Part shown: positions 8,783-18,609 of the stretch, piece by piece
Position numbering within the stretch: the first letter of the stretch is position 1
Layout of the letters: every line of letters starts with the position of its first letter
Assembly: GCF_001894745.1 (NCBI RefSeq)
Contig: NZ_BBYF01000001.1
Location: 744,001-808,000 of the forward strand
Direction of reading: 5' to 3'
Origin: Paenibacillus sp. NAIST15-1
GTDB lineage: Bacteria > Bacillota > Bacilli > Paenibacillales > Paenibacillaceae
Length of the DNA: 64,000 nucleotides
The notes under the pieces: model-generated
What the model was told of the DNA's origin: nothing
The model's database searches: none
The model's input: the letters and a program-made list of their open reading frames with translations, nothing else
Translations under genes and position numbers: made by a program

Positions 8783-10375
8783 CTAATTAGGAAGTGACGC
8801 TTGATACTGTGACCAAAGCGTCTGCACGTCTGTTCCGGTAATCAATTTAATTTGACGTTCCTTCCACAATCTTTTTTCATTTTCTCCTCCAATGTTGTAA
8901 GGGATCTGGGTCGCATTTAATTCACGAATGAAGCCTCGTTTTTTCGTATCCTCTATCCAGCGAAGGAAATTCGCTGTCCCCTGCTTCTCCCAGCTTCCTC
9001 CCTTTCTCGCGCTATAACGGTCATGGTAGCCCGCTCTATAGCGCAAGCTATCGGCTATTGCCTCTACATCAAAATTGCTATATTGATAAACATGACCGAT
9101 TTCATGATAAAGGATTCCAATTATTTCGTCGCGCAGCGATTTGGCAGGGCTCTCTACAAACTTTTGCAGATACTGCGCACTGAAGCCTACTGTCTTCAGC
9201 GTGGCATCTCCCGATGTCCAAGCCACCCCAGGAGCGTCTACTATCGTAACTAATATTTTTTTGACATCTACAGGCGCATCGGCCGGACTCATGTATAACA
9301 TCTCATGTACTTTACGTGCGACCGCCAATATTTCTTTCTCTGCATTGGGAAGAGCTTTCTTAAATAATTTACCTTTACTCGTTGAATCAAGGATCTGTAC
9401 TTCGATTTTTGGGTTGATGGCATGCCCGACATCATTCGTACGCGAGAATTCGACTTCACCCAATTGCATGGAGTTTCCGCTGTGATTTTTCATATTGCTG
9501 AGTCTATAGTATTGATACGCTGCGGTATTGTTATCTAAAAGATAATACATGCGCTGATGTCGGACCTTGAAAACCTCATTGCTTTTCTTGTCTATACTAG
9601 TCCAGTTCTTATTATCGTTCGATCCTTGAAGAACCCAACTTTTAGGGTCGCGTTCAGGTCTATCATCAGCTGCCGTAAGCGAGTAACCATCAATCGTTAC
9701 CGGTTCGCCGAAGTCGAATGTGAGCCATGCCGTATTATCTTTTGTAAACCATTTCGTAACGCTAGTCCCGTCCACCAGATTCTCTTTGGTTTGGTTAGGC
9801 TTTTTTTCTCCACTGGCCGCAACCTCGGGCTTGGTCGTACTCCATTTCTTTGAGCTGCCATCATATAGCTTGATTTCGGAGACCTGCAGCATTCCGCTTC
9901 CATTTTGATTATGAAAGTTATCGAATTTCACAAATTTATACGCTGTGTTATTGGAAAATGAATAGGTTTTCGTTTGATGCCGAGAGGTGAAGCTTTGATT
10001 CTGCTGTACGTCCAGTTGAGTCCAGCTAGAGCCGTCATTAGAACCTTTTAACACCCAGCTTTTCGGGTCTCGATATGGCTCGTCCTCCGCAGAAGTAATC
10101 GAGTATGAGGTTACGACTTTCGCGTCAGGAAACTCGTATTGCAGCCATGCCGGGCTGTTAAACGTCAACCATTTTGAAAAAATATCTTGATCGAATGCCT
10201 TATCCTTCCCTTGATCCGGCGCGAACTCCCCGCTTGCCGTTGCCTTCCCACCTGTAGCTAAATTCGTTGGGATTTTGATTGAAGTTTGTTCCGCTGCCGC
10301 TGCCTGAATATGTACGCTGTTGCTGAAGCCTGCTCCTAAGGTAGCAGCTAAAATAAGAATGCCAAATCTCTTCAT
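8783..10375 (-). CDS. Secreted peptidase: two F5/8 type C domains plus BSP metallopeptidase domain
   Basis: 530 residues. N-terminal signal peptide (MKRFGILILAATLGAGFSNSVHIQAAA). Two discoidin-like (F5/8 type C) modules of about 140 residues follow. They share near-repeated blocks: DPKSWVLKGSNDGSSWTQLD and DPKSWVLQGSNDNKNWTSID. The C-terminal 200 residues look like the plant 'basic secretory protein' family, with the zinc motif HEIGHVYQY and a downstream YRAGYHDRYS. The discoidin modules probably bind carbohydrate on plant or microbial surfaces. It is preceded by its own gap and not in an operon. Confidence 0.82.
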   Translation of the reverse strand: MKRFGILILAATLGAGFSNSVHIQAAAAEQTSIKIPTNLATGGKATASGEFAPDQGKDKAFDQDIFSKWLTFNSPAWLQYEFPDAKVVTSYSITSAEDEPYRDPKSWVLKGSNDGSSWTQLDVQQNQSFTSRHQTKTYSFSNNTAYKFVKFDNFHNQNGSGMLQVSEIKLYDGSSKKWSTTKPEVAASGEKKPNQTKENLVDGTSVTKWFTKDNTAWLTFDFGEPVTIDGYSLTAADDRPERDPKSWVLQGSNDNKNWTSIDKKSNEVFKVRHQRMYYLLDNNTAAYQYYRLSNMKNHSGNSMQLGEVEFSRTNDVGHAINPKIEVQILDSTSKGKLFKKALPNAEKEILAVARKVHEMLYMSPADAPVDVKKILVTIVDAPGVAWTSGDATLKTVGFSAQYLQKFVESPAKSLRDEIIGILYHEIGHVYQYSNFDVEAIADSLRYRAGYHDRYSARKGGSWEKQGTANFLRWIEDTKKRGFIRELNATQIPYNIGGENEKRLWKERQIKLITGTDVQTLWSQYQASLPN

Positions 10376-10547
10376 GCTTCGCCATCTCCTCTTTACTTTG
10401 CATTGGGATTGGACCGAATTTAGATGGTTATAATTGCTAATTATACATCAAAAACACATACTGGTAAAATATACAATTCAGCCATTTACATAACCACACC
10501 TATTACATTTCACATGACGCAACTATCATGAACAAAATAAAAGAGAG

Positions 10548-10579
10548 CATAAAATAACCCCCTTAGCATTTAAGGGGGC
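10548..10579 (-). terminator. Terminator after the DUF1801 gene
   Basis: Stem CCCCCTTA / TAAGGGGG (10558-10565 and 10571-10578). On the minus strand it is followed by TTATTTTATG. It lies directly beyond the stop at 10596. Confidence 0.7.
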
Positions 10580-10595
10580 TCCATCATACATGATA

Positions 10596-10967
10596 TTATT
10601 TTCGCCAAAAGGTTGAGCAGTTTGCCTTATCCAAAATATTGAACGCAATCATTTCCTCAAGTAATGAGAAATGAACCGGACTACTCCACGGAATACGAAA
10701 CAGCTGCTTCGTCTGTTCATAGCCAGCCTGCTCAATTTCATCAGAAAAATGAATAATCCCAGCTCTTTCGGGGCCAACAGCCAAATGATTTTTGGATACA
10801 CTAAAGCCAATAATAAATGTGCCATGATCGGTAAACATAGGCTGATTCCACGCGATTTTAGGCATTAAGTTCGGAAATTTCTGAATGATCCAAGCCAAAA
10901 CCTCTTCTGTTCGATCCCGATGCTGTGGGTGCTCAATTTTTTCTAAATATTCTGAAAAAACTTCCAT
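10596..10967 (-). CDS. DUF1801 / YdhG-like protein
   Basis: 123 residues, close to the family length. Recognised by the order VLAWIIQKFPNLMPKIAWNQPMFTDHGTFIIGFSVSKNHLAVGPE and the C-terminal block that ends KANCSTFWRK. DUF1801 proteins are small soluble beta-alpha proteins; B. subtilis YdhG was proposed as an intracellular iron chaperone. No catalytic motif is evident. It is monocistronic. Confidence 0.75.
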   Translation of the reverse strand: MEVFSEYLEKIEHPQHRDRTEEVLAWIIQKFPNLMPKIAWNQPMFTDHGTFIIGFSVSKNHLAVGPERAGIIHFSDEIEQAGYEQTKQLFRIPWSSPVHFSLLEEMIAFNILDKANCSTFWRK

Positions 10968-11225
10968 GTCGCTCTCTCCTAAAATGAAAACTTATTTTTA
11001 CATAACATTATTGTCAGTACACCAATTCCTATCCTTCAGTGCTTTGGTGACGTCCATTTATCAACTGTAGGGATTATTGTTCTATTACACTAGAAACGCT
11101 TTGCTGGATAATCATATCCAACAAGTTTTGATGTTGCAAATGTATGTCAAAATGCTTTCAGGGGATCTTTTCCATTCGACTGGTTGTATAGTATTCTAGC
11201 CATAGAAAGGAGTGAGGAAAAATCC

Positions 11226-11723
11226 ATGGTAAAACAATTAATCGTCGGAGATGCCTTGCAAGAACTGGCCATTACACGCCGCATACTGGAGCGCTTACCC
11301 GAAGAGCATTTGACGTGGAAGCCGCATGTGAAATCGATGTCGTTAGGCGGGCTAGCCACGCACCTGATTAACCTGCTGAATTGGCAAATCGCAATTTTTC
11401 GTTACCCGGAATTCGATCTTTCAACCGTGCCGAATCGGCGAGAAGCTTTGGAAAGACGTGAAGACGTGCTGAAAGAATTCGATGCGAACGTCGTGGAGCT
11501 TGAAAGGTTGTTAGCTGAATGTGACGAGAACGCCCTTAGCGAGGAATGGACTTTGCGAAACGGTGACCATATCATCCTGCGCCAGCCGCGGGCGATCGCG
11601 CTTCGCACATTCGGAATAAGCCACATGATCCATCATCGAGCACAGCTCGGGGTTTATTTGCGGTTACTCGATATTCCGCTGCCAGGCCTCTATGGTCCCT
11701 CGGCAGATGAGGAAGGAAAATAA
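11226..11723 (+). CDS. DinB-family protein
   Basis: 165 residues from the ATG at 11226 (a longer frame opens at 11184 but reads through GAAAGGAGTGAGG, the likely ribosome site). DinB-like four-helix pattern with His residues that usually bind metal: LGGLATHLINLLNWQIAIFRYPE near the N-terminus and GISHMIHHRAQLGVYLRLL near the C-terminus. These proteins resemble thiol-dependent transferases such as those using bacillithiol. The substrate is unknown. It ends in its own terminator. Confidence 0.82.
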   Translation: MVKQLIVGDALQELAITRRILERLPEEHLTWKPHVKSMSLGGLATHLINLLNWQIAIFRYPEFDLSTVPNRREALERREDVLKEFDANVVELERLLAECDENALSEEWTLRNGDHIILRQPRAIALRTFGISHMIHHRAQLGVYLRLLDIPLPGLYGPSADEEGK

Positions 11724-11739
11724 ACGAAAATGTACCGAA

Positions 11740-11788
11740 AAGTCGCAGAGCATCGGCAAACCGCCGGGTAGCTCTGCGACTTTTTTTT
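11740..11788 (+). terminator. Terminator after the DinB gene
   Basis: Perfect 12-bp stem AAGTCGCAGAGC / GCTCTGCGACTT (11740-11751 and 11771-11782) followed by T6. Confidence 0.9.
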
Positions 11789-11918
11789 GAGAATAGAGTT
11801 TTTGCCGGGCAGGTGTAAATAAAAAATATTTTTTCAGCCCAAAGCCGCATCCCTATTAGGATTGACCTTTAATTCTGGAAAATTTTCTTAAAAAAGGGGC
11901 TTTTCATTTTTAAAAGCT

Positions 11919-11963
11919 CTGTTATAATACAGATCAACGAATGACAAATCTGTATTATAACAG
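11919..11963. promoter_or_regulatory. Double operator in front of the glyoxylate operon
   Basis: Perfect 16-bp inverted repeat CTGTTATAATACAGAT / ATCTGTATTATAACAG with a 13-bp centre. Each arm is itself a near palindrome of the form CTGT(T/A)...ACAG, so the region is two 14-bp sites facing each other, each containing a -10-like TATAAT. It lies 31 bp before the first gene of the operon. It is probably the site of a dimeric repressor (TetR or GntR class) that controls aceBA; the regulator gene is not in view. Confidence 0.7.
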
Positions 11964-11993
11964 ATAACCTAAATGACTCAGGAGGCGTTTGGA

Positions 11994-12224
11994 ATGGACT
12001 GCTACTACTGTCATGGCAATGGAGAAATGGAATGTTTGGAATGCGAAGGACACGGAAAACAGGAGAGCGGCCACCAATGTGGCTCATGCCAAGGGCATGG
12101 CATCACGCCTTGCCTGCGCTGCAACGGAAGCGGCAGCCTGGATTACGAATTCAATGAACAAGACTCGATCACGAATATTTTGCAAGCCGCCTATTTGAGT
12201 CCGGCTTTCAGCAGAGGGAGGTAA
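11994..12224 (+). CDS. DnaJ-type zinc-finger miniprotein
   Basis: About 76 residues from the ATG at 11994 (AGGAGG nine bases upstream). Four CxxCxGxG motifs (CYYCHGNG, CLECEGHG, CGSCQGHG, CLRCNGSG) fill the first 50 residues. This is the cysteine-rich zinc domain of DnaJ without its J and substrate domains. A short acidic tail follows. It is the first gene of the aceB-aceA operon, with only 6 bp to aceB. Its role is unknown; a zinc-dependent chaperone or redox adaptor is possible. Confidence 0.75.
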   Translation: MDCYYCHGNGEMECLECEGHGKQESGHQCGSCQGHGITPCLRCNGSGSLDYEFNEQDSITNILQAAYLSPAFSRGR

Positions 12225-12230
12225 TTAGTC

Positions 12231-13838
12231 ATGTCCAAAATGCCCGCTAACAATTGCAAGGAAATTGTTGTACTCGGTCACATGCCTGAACCGTACGCCG
12301 AGATTTTGACGCCTGGGGCACTCGAGTTCCTCGGAAAGCTCCATGAACGGTTCAGTGCCCGCAGATTAGAGCTTCTCTCTGACCGTGCCGAGCGCCAACG
12401 CCGACTGGATGCCGGCGAACTCCCCGACTTCCTGCCGGAAACGAGGCACATTCGGGACGGTGAGTGGAGCGTCGCCCCAGTGCCTTCCGATCTCCAAGAC
12501 CGACGGGTGGAAATAACTGGCCCCTCCGGGGATGCAAAAATGGTCATCAATGCGCTCAATTCCGGCGCCAAAGGCTTCATGGCCGACTTCGAAGATGCCA
12601 ATTCCCCGACATGGGACAATTCGATCCGCGGCCAAATCAATATGCGCGATGCCATTCGTCGTACAATCACCTTTACGAGCCCAGAGGGCAAAGCCTACCG
12701 CCTGAACGAACAAACCGCTTACCTGTTAATTCGCCCTCGTGGCTGGCATTTGGAGGAGAAACACATTCGCATAGGCGAAGAAAACGCCTCAGGCAGCCTT
12801 GTCGACTTCGGACTCTATTTCTACCACAATGCCCGTACCCTCATCGAGAATCAATCCGGACCTTATTTCTATCTTCCCAAGCTGGAGTCCCACCAAGAAG
12901 CAAAACTATGGAACGATGTATTCGTGTTCGCCCAACAGGAGCTGGGCATCCCTCAAGGAACGATTAAAGCAACCGTGCTCATCGAGACGATTCTGGCCAC
13001 ATTTGAGGCAGATGAAATTTTATACGAGCTGCGGGAGCATAGCGCTGGCTTGAACTGCGGTCGCTGGGACTATATCTTCAGCTTCATTAAGCGGCTGAAC
13101 CGTCATAGACATGCGCTGCTCCCCGATCGTTCACAGGTCACGATGACCGTGCCGTTCATGCGGGCGTACACGCAGTACGTCATCCGTACCTGTCACAAAC
13201 GCGATGCGCATGCCATGGGCGGCATGGCAGCCCAGATTCCAATTCGGCATGACGCCGAGGCTAACGCGAAGGCAATGGAGCAAGTGCGCGCCGATAAGCA
13301 ACGCGAAGCAAATGACGGCCATGATGGAACTTGGGTCGCCCATCCTGGACTCGTTCCGATCGCAATGGAAATATTCAATGAACAGATGAAGGGGCCGAAC
13401 CAGCTTCAGAAAAAACGCGAAGATGTCCGTGTCACGGCAAGCGACCTGCTCGCTATACCAGAAGGCACAATTACCGAGCAGGGACTGCGGACGAATATCA
13501 GTGTCGGTCTGCAATATATCGAAGCATGGCTGAGGGGATTCGGCGCCGTACCGATCTTCAATCTTATGGAGGATGCGGCGACGGCCGAGATATCGCGCAC
13601 TCAGGTGTGGCAATGGATTCGTCATCCGGAAGGCCGGCTTACGAATGGAAACGACATCACGCTTGAGCTTGTGTTGAAGCTGACGGAAGAAGAAATGTCC
13701 AAGATTGAAGAGTCAATCGGCCAAGATGACTTCGCGGGCCGCAGATTCACTGAGGCGAAGCAATTGTTCGTAAATTTGATTAGCGAAGAAACTTGCAGCG
13801 AGTTTTTGACGGTGATGGGCTATGAATTGCTGGGATGA
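12231..13838 (+). CDS. aceB: Malate synthase A
   Basis: 535 residues, the normal size of malate synthase A. It condenses glyoxylate with acetyl-CoA to malate in the glyoxylate shunt. Visible family blocks are [17 protein letters not shown] (Mg-binding acids), GWHLEEKHI, the [22 protein letters not shown] stretch with a catalytic Arg/Glu region, [11 protein letters not shown], and the C-terminal [21 protein letters not shown]. The ATG at 12231 has GGGAGG upstream. It overlaps isocitrate lyase slightly if the longer frame of that gene is used. Confidence 0.95.
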   Translation: MSKMPANNCKEIVVLGHMPEPYAEILTPGALEFLGKLHERFSARRLELLSDRAERQRRLDAGELPDFLPETRHIRDGEWSVAPVPSDLQDRRVEITGPSGDAKMVINALNSGAKGFMADFEDANSPTWDNSIRGQINMRDAIRRTITFTSPEGKAYRLNEQTAYLLIRPRGWHLEEKHIRIGEENASGSLVDFGLYFYHNARTLIENQSGPYFYLPKLESHQEAKLWNDVFVFAQQELGIPQGTIKATVLIETILATFEADEILYELREHSAGLNCGRWDYIFSFIKRLNRHRHALLPDRSQVTMTVPFMRAYTQYVIRTCHKRDAHAMGGMAAQIPIRHDAEANAKAMEQVRADKQREANDGHDGTWVAHPGLVPIAMEIFNEQMKGPNQLQKKREDVRVTASDLLAIPEGTITEQGLRTNISVGLQYIEAWLRGFGAVPIFNLMEDAATAEISRTQVWQWIRHPEGRLTNGNDITLELVLKLTEEEMSKIEESIGQDDFAGRRFTEAKQLFVNLISEETCSEFLTVMGYELLG

Positions 13839-13866
13839 AATCATTGAATATGAGGAGATGGCTGCC

Positions 13867-15141
13867 GTGAAGGATAAGCATACGATTCAACAATTGGAGA
13901 CGAAATGGAAAGGAGAACGGTGGGAAGGCGTAACGCGTACCTATTCTGCCGATGAAGTGATCCGGCTTCGCGGTTCTGTCCAGGTGGAGCATACGTTAGC
14001 CCAGATGGGAGCCGAACGGCTCTGGCATCTGCTGCATACCGAAGAATTCGTGCCCGCGCTTGGAGCATTGACGGGGAATCAAGCCGTGCAGCAGGTAAAA
14101 GCCGGCTTGCCCGCCATATACTTAAGCGGATGGCAGGTAGCCGCAGACGCCAACCTGTCGGGTCATATGTATCCCGATCAGAGCTTATATCCGGCCAACA
14201 GTGTGCCGCAGGTCGTAAAGCGGATTAATCAAGCCCTGCAGCGGGCCGATCAAATCCAACATGCGGAAGGTAAAAATGAAACCTACTTTTTTGCCCCGAT
14301 CGTAGCAGATGCCGAAGCTGGATTCGGAGGGTCGCTCAATGTATTCGAACTAATGAAGGCGATGATTGAAGCAGGAGCCGCAGGCGTACACTTCGAAGAT
14401 CAACTATCTTCGGAGAAAAAGTGCGGGCATCTCGGCGGCAAGGTGCTCCTCCCTACGCAGCAAGCCATTCGTCATTTGATCGCCGCTCGATTGGCTGCCG
14501 ACGTTATGGGTACGGACACCTTGATTATCGCACGTACGGACGCCAATGCGGCCCAACTGCTGACGAGCGACGTCGATCCGTACGATCGGCCATTCCTGAC
14601 GGGGCAACGTTCTCCGGAGGGCTTCTATTATACCCGTGCTGGGATTGAACAAGCGATTGCGCGCGGTCTCGCCTATGCGCCTTATGCAGATCTCGTCTGG
14701 TGCGAGACGTCCGAGCCGAACATCGATGAAGCACGGCAATTCGCCGAGGCGATCCATGCCAAATATCCAGGCAAGCTGCTCGCTTATAATTGCTCGCCTT
14801 CCTTCAACTGGAAGAAGAAGCTGGACGATAAGGCAATCGCGGGCTTCCAGCGCGAGCTTGGACGTATGGGATACAAGTTCCAGTTCGTGACACTAGCCGG
14901 TTTCCACGCGCTCAATTACAGCATGTTCGAGCTGGCGCAAGGCTACAAGGAGCGCGGCATGGCCGCCTACTCCGACCTGCAGCAGGCTGAATTCGCCTTG
15001 GAACAGCTCGGCTATGAAGCGGTTAAGCATCAGCGCGAGGTCGGCACAGGCTACTTCGACGAGGTGGCACAAGCGATTTCGGGCGGAATTTCATCTACAA
15101 CCGCCTACACAGACTCGACGGAGGCAGAGCAGTTCACGTAA
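13867..15141 (+). CDS. aceA: Isocitrate lyase
   Basis: 424 residues from the GTG at 13867, chosen because GAGGAG lies nine bases upstream; the open frame extends back to 13822. It splits isocitrate to glyoxylate and succinate. The active-site signature KKCGHLGG is at about residue 180. Upstream is [12 protein letters not shown] (Mg site), and [14 protein letters not shown] (substrate site) follows. It is the last gene of the operon, followed by a strong terminator. Together with aceB it lets the cell grow on acetate or fatty acids. Confidence 0.95.
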   Translation: MKDKHTIQQLETKWKGERWEGVTRTYSADEVIRLRGSVQVEHTLAQMGAERLWHLLHTEEFVPALGALTGNQAVQQVKAGLPAIYLSGWQVAADANLSGHMYPDQSLYPANSVPQVVKRINQALQRADQIQHAEGKNETYFFAPIVADAEAGFGGSLNVFELMKAMIEAGAAGVHFEDQLSSEKKCGHLGGKVLLPTQQAIRHLIAARLAADVMGTDTLIIARTDANAAQLLTSDVDPYDRPFLTGQRSPEGFYYTRAGIEQAIARGLAYAPYADLVWCETSEPNIDEARQFAEAIHAKYPGKLLAYNCSPSFNWKKKLDDKAIAGFQRELGRMGYKFQFVTLAGFHALNYSMFELAQGYKERGMAAYSDLQQAEFALEQLGYEAVKHQREVGTGYFDEVAQAISGGISSTTAYTDSTEAEQFT

Positions 15142-15776
15142 GGGGAACCGTTTCAAACCCATTTTTGAACATAGAGCTAAATTAACTAAACGCCCCGGTT
15201 TGCAATCACTCCCCTTTGCTGCCCGCTGCTCTGCAACCTCACCTTCGCTGCTATAAGCAGCTTTCGTAACACGAAGCTCGCTACGGAAGCGCAAAACCTC
15301 AGTTCCACCGCAACCTCCCCGGGGCATACAAGGATGGAGCCGTCTCACAGGTCATTGAACAATGACGCAGAGACGGCTCCATTTTTTCATTCAGCAGCCC
15401 CTTTCCCAAACGCATTTGTACCGTTTCCCTATCGTTGCTAGTGGATTCAGCCCATTCTTTACTCCCTTTTATATCTGCTTCTTTCGCACTCCTCGCTAAT
15501 CAACTCTCCAAAACTATCACTGGATGACAAATGCTTCAAAAAGCTACTTACTAGCAAATATTTAATTTACATAGTTGTAAATAATAGGTTTATATGGTAA
15601 ATGTAAAAGTATAACATCTTGCTAGCTGTCCCCCTCAACACGCCATTCCGTCAACACACCACAAAAATCTCCTTTTGTATCTTCATGAATTCAGCAATGC
15701 TAGAACAGAAAGAATAGCGGAATTTTGAGAGCAACTGTATTTGAAAGCGATTACAAAATTAGATAGGAGGCATTTT
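15142..15776. other. Intergenic region between aceA and the lipase gene
   Basis: No gene seen. The first part is GC-rich with no clear coding pattern. The aceA terminator is at 15334-15387. The last 200 bases are AT-rich and hold the ribosome binding site and probably the promoter of the lipase gene. Confidence 0.6.
15334..15387 (+). terminator. Terminator of the aceB-aceA operon
   Basis: Perfect 13-bp stem ATGGAGCCGTCTC / GAGACGGCTCCAT followed by T6. The loop contains a second small hairpin GTCATTG / CAATGAC (15351-15366). Confidence 0.9.
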
Positions 15777-17066
15777 ATGATCCGTAAACTGTCAAGCTGC
15801 ATTTTGCTACTCTTTATTCTTTTTTACTCTATTCTTCCTAACAACTTGCCGTCTGTTCACGCGCAGGCCGACGATGCCATTGTCAACAATGCCATTGCTA
15901 ACAATGACTTCCCTATCGTGCTGGTTCATGGATTTGGAGGCTGGGGAAGAGACGAAATGTTTTCGTTTAAATACTGGGGCGGATTGGGCGATATTCAAGA
16001 ACAATTAAGGAAACACGGTCATTCCGTATATACAGCTGCGATAGGGACGGTATCGAGCAATTGGGATCGTGCCTGTGAGTTGTATGCACAAATTAAAGGG
16101 GGAACCGTAGATTACGGTCAAGCCCACTCGGAACTGTACGGTCACGAGCGATATGGCAGATCGTATAAAGGGATGTATCCATCATGGGGAGAGATCGACC
16201 CGAATACGGGGCGTCCGAAGCAAATTCATGTAATTGGACACAGCATGGGAGGACAAACTGCACGCATGCTGATTCATCTATTGGAAAAAGGAGATGCTGC
16301 TGAACGTGCTGTCACCGATGCATCTGATCTATCCCCGTTGTTCAGTGATCAACCACTTCCGTATGTTAGCAGCCTCGTTTCCCTCGCCGCGCCGCATGAT
16401 GGCACCAGCTTTACGCATTTTGTAGAGGGAGTCATACCCTTCATCCACCAGCTGATTGGCTTGATTGCCGCAGCTTCTGGCAATGCCGAGCACCCCCTAT
16501 ATGATTTCAAATTGGATCAATGGGGATTGAAGCGAATGCCCGATGATTCCTTTTTCGATTATTTCCAACGGGTAATAAACAGTAAATTTTGGAGAATATC
16601 AAAAGACAGCTCACTGTGGGATTTAAGTCCTGACGGGGCCAAACAGTTCAACGAGCAAATACAGGCAAATCCGAGCGTCTATTATTTCTCGATCGCCACC
16701 AACAAATCATATCGTATCCCGCTATCGGGATGGCATGCGCCAAAGCTGCTCATGAATCCGTTATTGCTGCCGCCGAGCTATTTTGTCGGTTCCTTCTCGT
16801 ACGAATCCCCAGGGCATGTAGTCATCGATGAGGAATGGTGGCCAAATGATGGGCTGGTAAATACGATTTCCATGGACGGCCCAAAAAACGGATCAAACGA
16901 TCAAATCATTACTTACCAAGGAAAGCCGCAGATTGGAAAATGGAACTACTTAGGACTCATGGATTCCTGGGATCATCTCGATATCGTTGGATTGGGCCTA
17001 AAAAATACGGGAGATTTTTTTCTCGACTTAGCGGATATGCTGACCGAGCTGCCTCCGGCAGGCTGA
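15777..17066 (+). CDS. Secreted lipase (family I.5/I.6-like)
   Basis: 429 residues from the ATG at 15777 (ATAGGAGG upstream). Signal peptide: basic start, then SSCILLLFILFYSILPNNL, cleavage near VHAQA. The mature enzyme has the oxyanion motif VLVHGFGGWGRDE and the nucleophile elbow HVIGHSMGGQTARML. Extra blocks typical of Geobacillus and staphylococcal lipases are present: YGHERYGRSYKGMYPSWGE, SLAAPHDGTSFTHFV, a zinc-site region, and a C-terminal WDHLDIVG carrying the catalytic His. It hydrolyses triacylglycerols outside the cell. Glyoxylate-shunt genes are immediately upstream, so fatty-acid use is a plausible shared theme. Confidence 0.92.
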   Translation: MIRKLSSCILLLFILFYSILPNNLPSVHAQADDAIVNNAIANNDFPIVLVHGFGGWGRDEMFSFKYWGGLGDIQEQLRKHGHSVYTAAIGTVSSNWDRACELYAQIKGGTVDYGQAHSELYGHERYGRSYKGMYPSWGEIDPNTGRPKQIHVIGHSMGGQTARMLIHLLEKGDAAERAVTDASDLSPLFSDQPLPYVSSLVSLAAPHDGTSFTHFVEGVIPFIHQLIGLIAAASGNAEHPLYDFKLDQWGLKRMPDDSFFDYFQRVINSKFWRISKDSSLWDLSPDGAKQFNEQIQANPSVYYFSIATNKSYRIPLSGWHAPKLLMNPLLLPPSYFVGSFSYESPGHVVIDEEWWPNDGLVNTISMDGPKNGSNDQIITYQGKPQIGKWNYLGLMDSWDHLDIVGLGLKNTGDFFLDLADMLTELPPAG

Positions 17067-17075
17067 TGAAACAGA

Positions 17076-17098
17076 TGTCTATAGGAAATAAAGTGTTA
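17076..17098 (+). mobile_element. Possible left terminal site (TGTC family)
   Basis: TGTC, six bases, AAATAAAGTGTTA: the same terminus-to-site spacing and core as the TGTC-family ends, but in the opposite orientation, so a candidate left end. It starts ten bases after the lipase stop. No second internal site was found and the flanking five bases do not match those after 23067, so this is tentative. Confidence 0.35.
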
Positions 17099-17119
17099 CC
17101 TTGACTTCAATATAAAACC

Positions 17120-17172
17120 AGCGGCAGTCTCCAACTGAAAAATACAGTCTTAGGCTGCCGCTATTGCTTTTT
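17120..17172 (+). terminator. Terminator after the lipase gene
   Basis: Stem AGCGGCAG / CTGCCGCT (17120-17127 and 17155-17162) followed by ATTGCTTTTT. It ends at the stop of the convergent DUF523 fragment. Confidence 0.8.
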
Positions 17173-17362
17173 AACACTTATCTTCCCCACAACCGCCAAC
17201 GATCTCAGCTGGCTCCCTTGGAGTCGTAAAGCCCCCAAGCAATTCTGGACATACTGTTATCACTTGGTCTGCTTCTAACAATTGGAGTATCTTTGAATCT
17301 AAACAATGTGTACCATTATATCTCACCTCTAAGCCTGCTAAGCAAGAGCTCACTAATATCAT
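17171..17362 (-). pseudogene. DUF523 (YbbK-like) protein, C-terminally truncated
   Basis: 63 residues. It begins MILVSSCLAGLEVRYNG and continues VCPELLGGFTTPREPAEIVGG, the N-terminal half of DUF523. Members are usually about 140-160 residues and continue for another 80 or so; here the frame stops at GEDKC. The stop coincides with the lipase terminator, so the rest was probably deleted. Two Cys pairs remain. It may be non-functional. Confidence 0.65.
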
Positions 17363-17410
17363 TTATATCACCTCTATATATCGCGGAAAATAAGATTTCT
17401 GCATCCACGA

Positions 17411-18265
17411 TTACTCCAACGATGTGTGGTTCGAAATTGCTTGAATAATCGTATCCCAATCGTCGAAGTGTATTTCGTGCCCCGTTCCATCAAGCGTTAA
17501 TAAGGATGCATTCGGTATTTCCTCAGCAAGTGCAACACCATGTTCTAATGGAAGAATCGTGTCATCCGTACCGTGAATAACCAAAGCAGGCACAATGATT
17601 TCTTTTAACTTCCCTTCGTAGGCGTCATCACCTGTAAGCAGTGCGTGATTAAACATACTGAGCAGATTATTAGCTCGTTTGATCTCGCGCATTACTTGCT
17701 TATTCACTCTATTCTCATCGAAGTCATGCTTGGAACCACAAAGCAGGCTAGAGCCTTTGACCAGGTATTTTGCAACCGCCTCTTCATCCGACCAATCCAG
17801 TGCTGCTCCATCCGCATGATAAGCAAGTATCTTTTCATCCAACGGAGGCAAGCCCCTGTCGTTGTCATCAGATCCAAAAATAGATGAGGCAATCAAAGTC
17901 ATGCTTAGAACTCTTTGAGGATATTTGACAGCGATTATCTGTGCAATCATGCCACCCAGTGACAATCCGACGAGATGCGCTCGGTCAATTCCGTATGAAT
18001 CAAGCACCCCAACTGCATCATCAGCCATGTCTACCACGGAATATTGGGATCTCCCTGGCGGATAGGTCGTTGTACGTCCCACATCTCGGTTATCAAATCG
18101 AATCACATAACGGCCCGAGTCTGCCAAACCTTGGCAGAACTCATCATCCCAATAAACCATAGAACACATGGCTCCCATAATCAACAGGACGGGTGGATGA
18201 GTTGGATTGCCAAAACTTTCTGTGCATATCTCAATTCCATTGATTTTTCTTATCTTTTCACTCAT
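17411..18265 (-). CDS. Alpha/beta-hydrolase
   Basis: 284 residues. Fold landmarks: PVLLIMGAM (oxyanion loop), VIRFDNRDVGRTT, nucleophile elbow LVGLSLGGMIAQ (Ser near residue 105), catalytic Asp in HGTDDTILPLEHG and His in GTGHEIHFDDW. It is close in pattern to soluble esterases and haloalkane- or chloroperoxidase-like hydrolases. The substrate is not predictable. There is no signal peptide, so it is cytoplasmic. It is monocistronic. Confidence 0.85.
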   Translation of the reverse strand: MSEKIRKINGIEICTESFGNPTHPPVLLIMGAMCSMVYWDDEFCQGLADSGRYVIRFDNRDVGRTTTYPPGRSQYSVVDMADDAVGVLDSYGIDRAHLVGLSLGGMIAQIIAVKYPQRVLSMTLIASSIFGSDDNDRGLPPLDEKILAYHADGAALDWSDEEAVAKYLVKGSSLLCGSKHDFDENRVNKQVMREIKRANNLLSMFNHALLTGDDAYEGKLKEIIVPALVIHGTDDTILPLEHGVALAEEIPNASLLTLDGTGHEIHFDDWDTIIQAISNHTSLE

Positions 18266-18609
18266 GAGATACTCCTCATTTCATTCGAATAATTTAAAAA
18301 GATACACTCAAATAAACCCATACATTTTTCAATAAAATGATGAGAGTAGTTGAACTGTGCTTCAAATTAACGCAAACGAATGAACTCGATAATCATGAGA
18401 AGCTCTCTCCTTTATAAAAATTGGTTTTTGATACCAGTTTCGATTTTACCATATCCGCTGCAATATTTTCAGTATTTTTATCAAATAAGCACATGGACAA
18501 TACCGATTATCATTTATAAAGAAGAACCTTCTGCCATAGGATACGCCTTATATGGATTGCTGAGTGTCGGCTTCGCAGTAGTGAGCTCAACCCGAACAAT
18601 AGTTACGAA

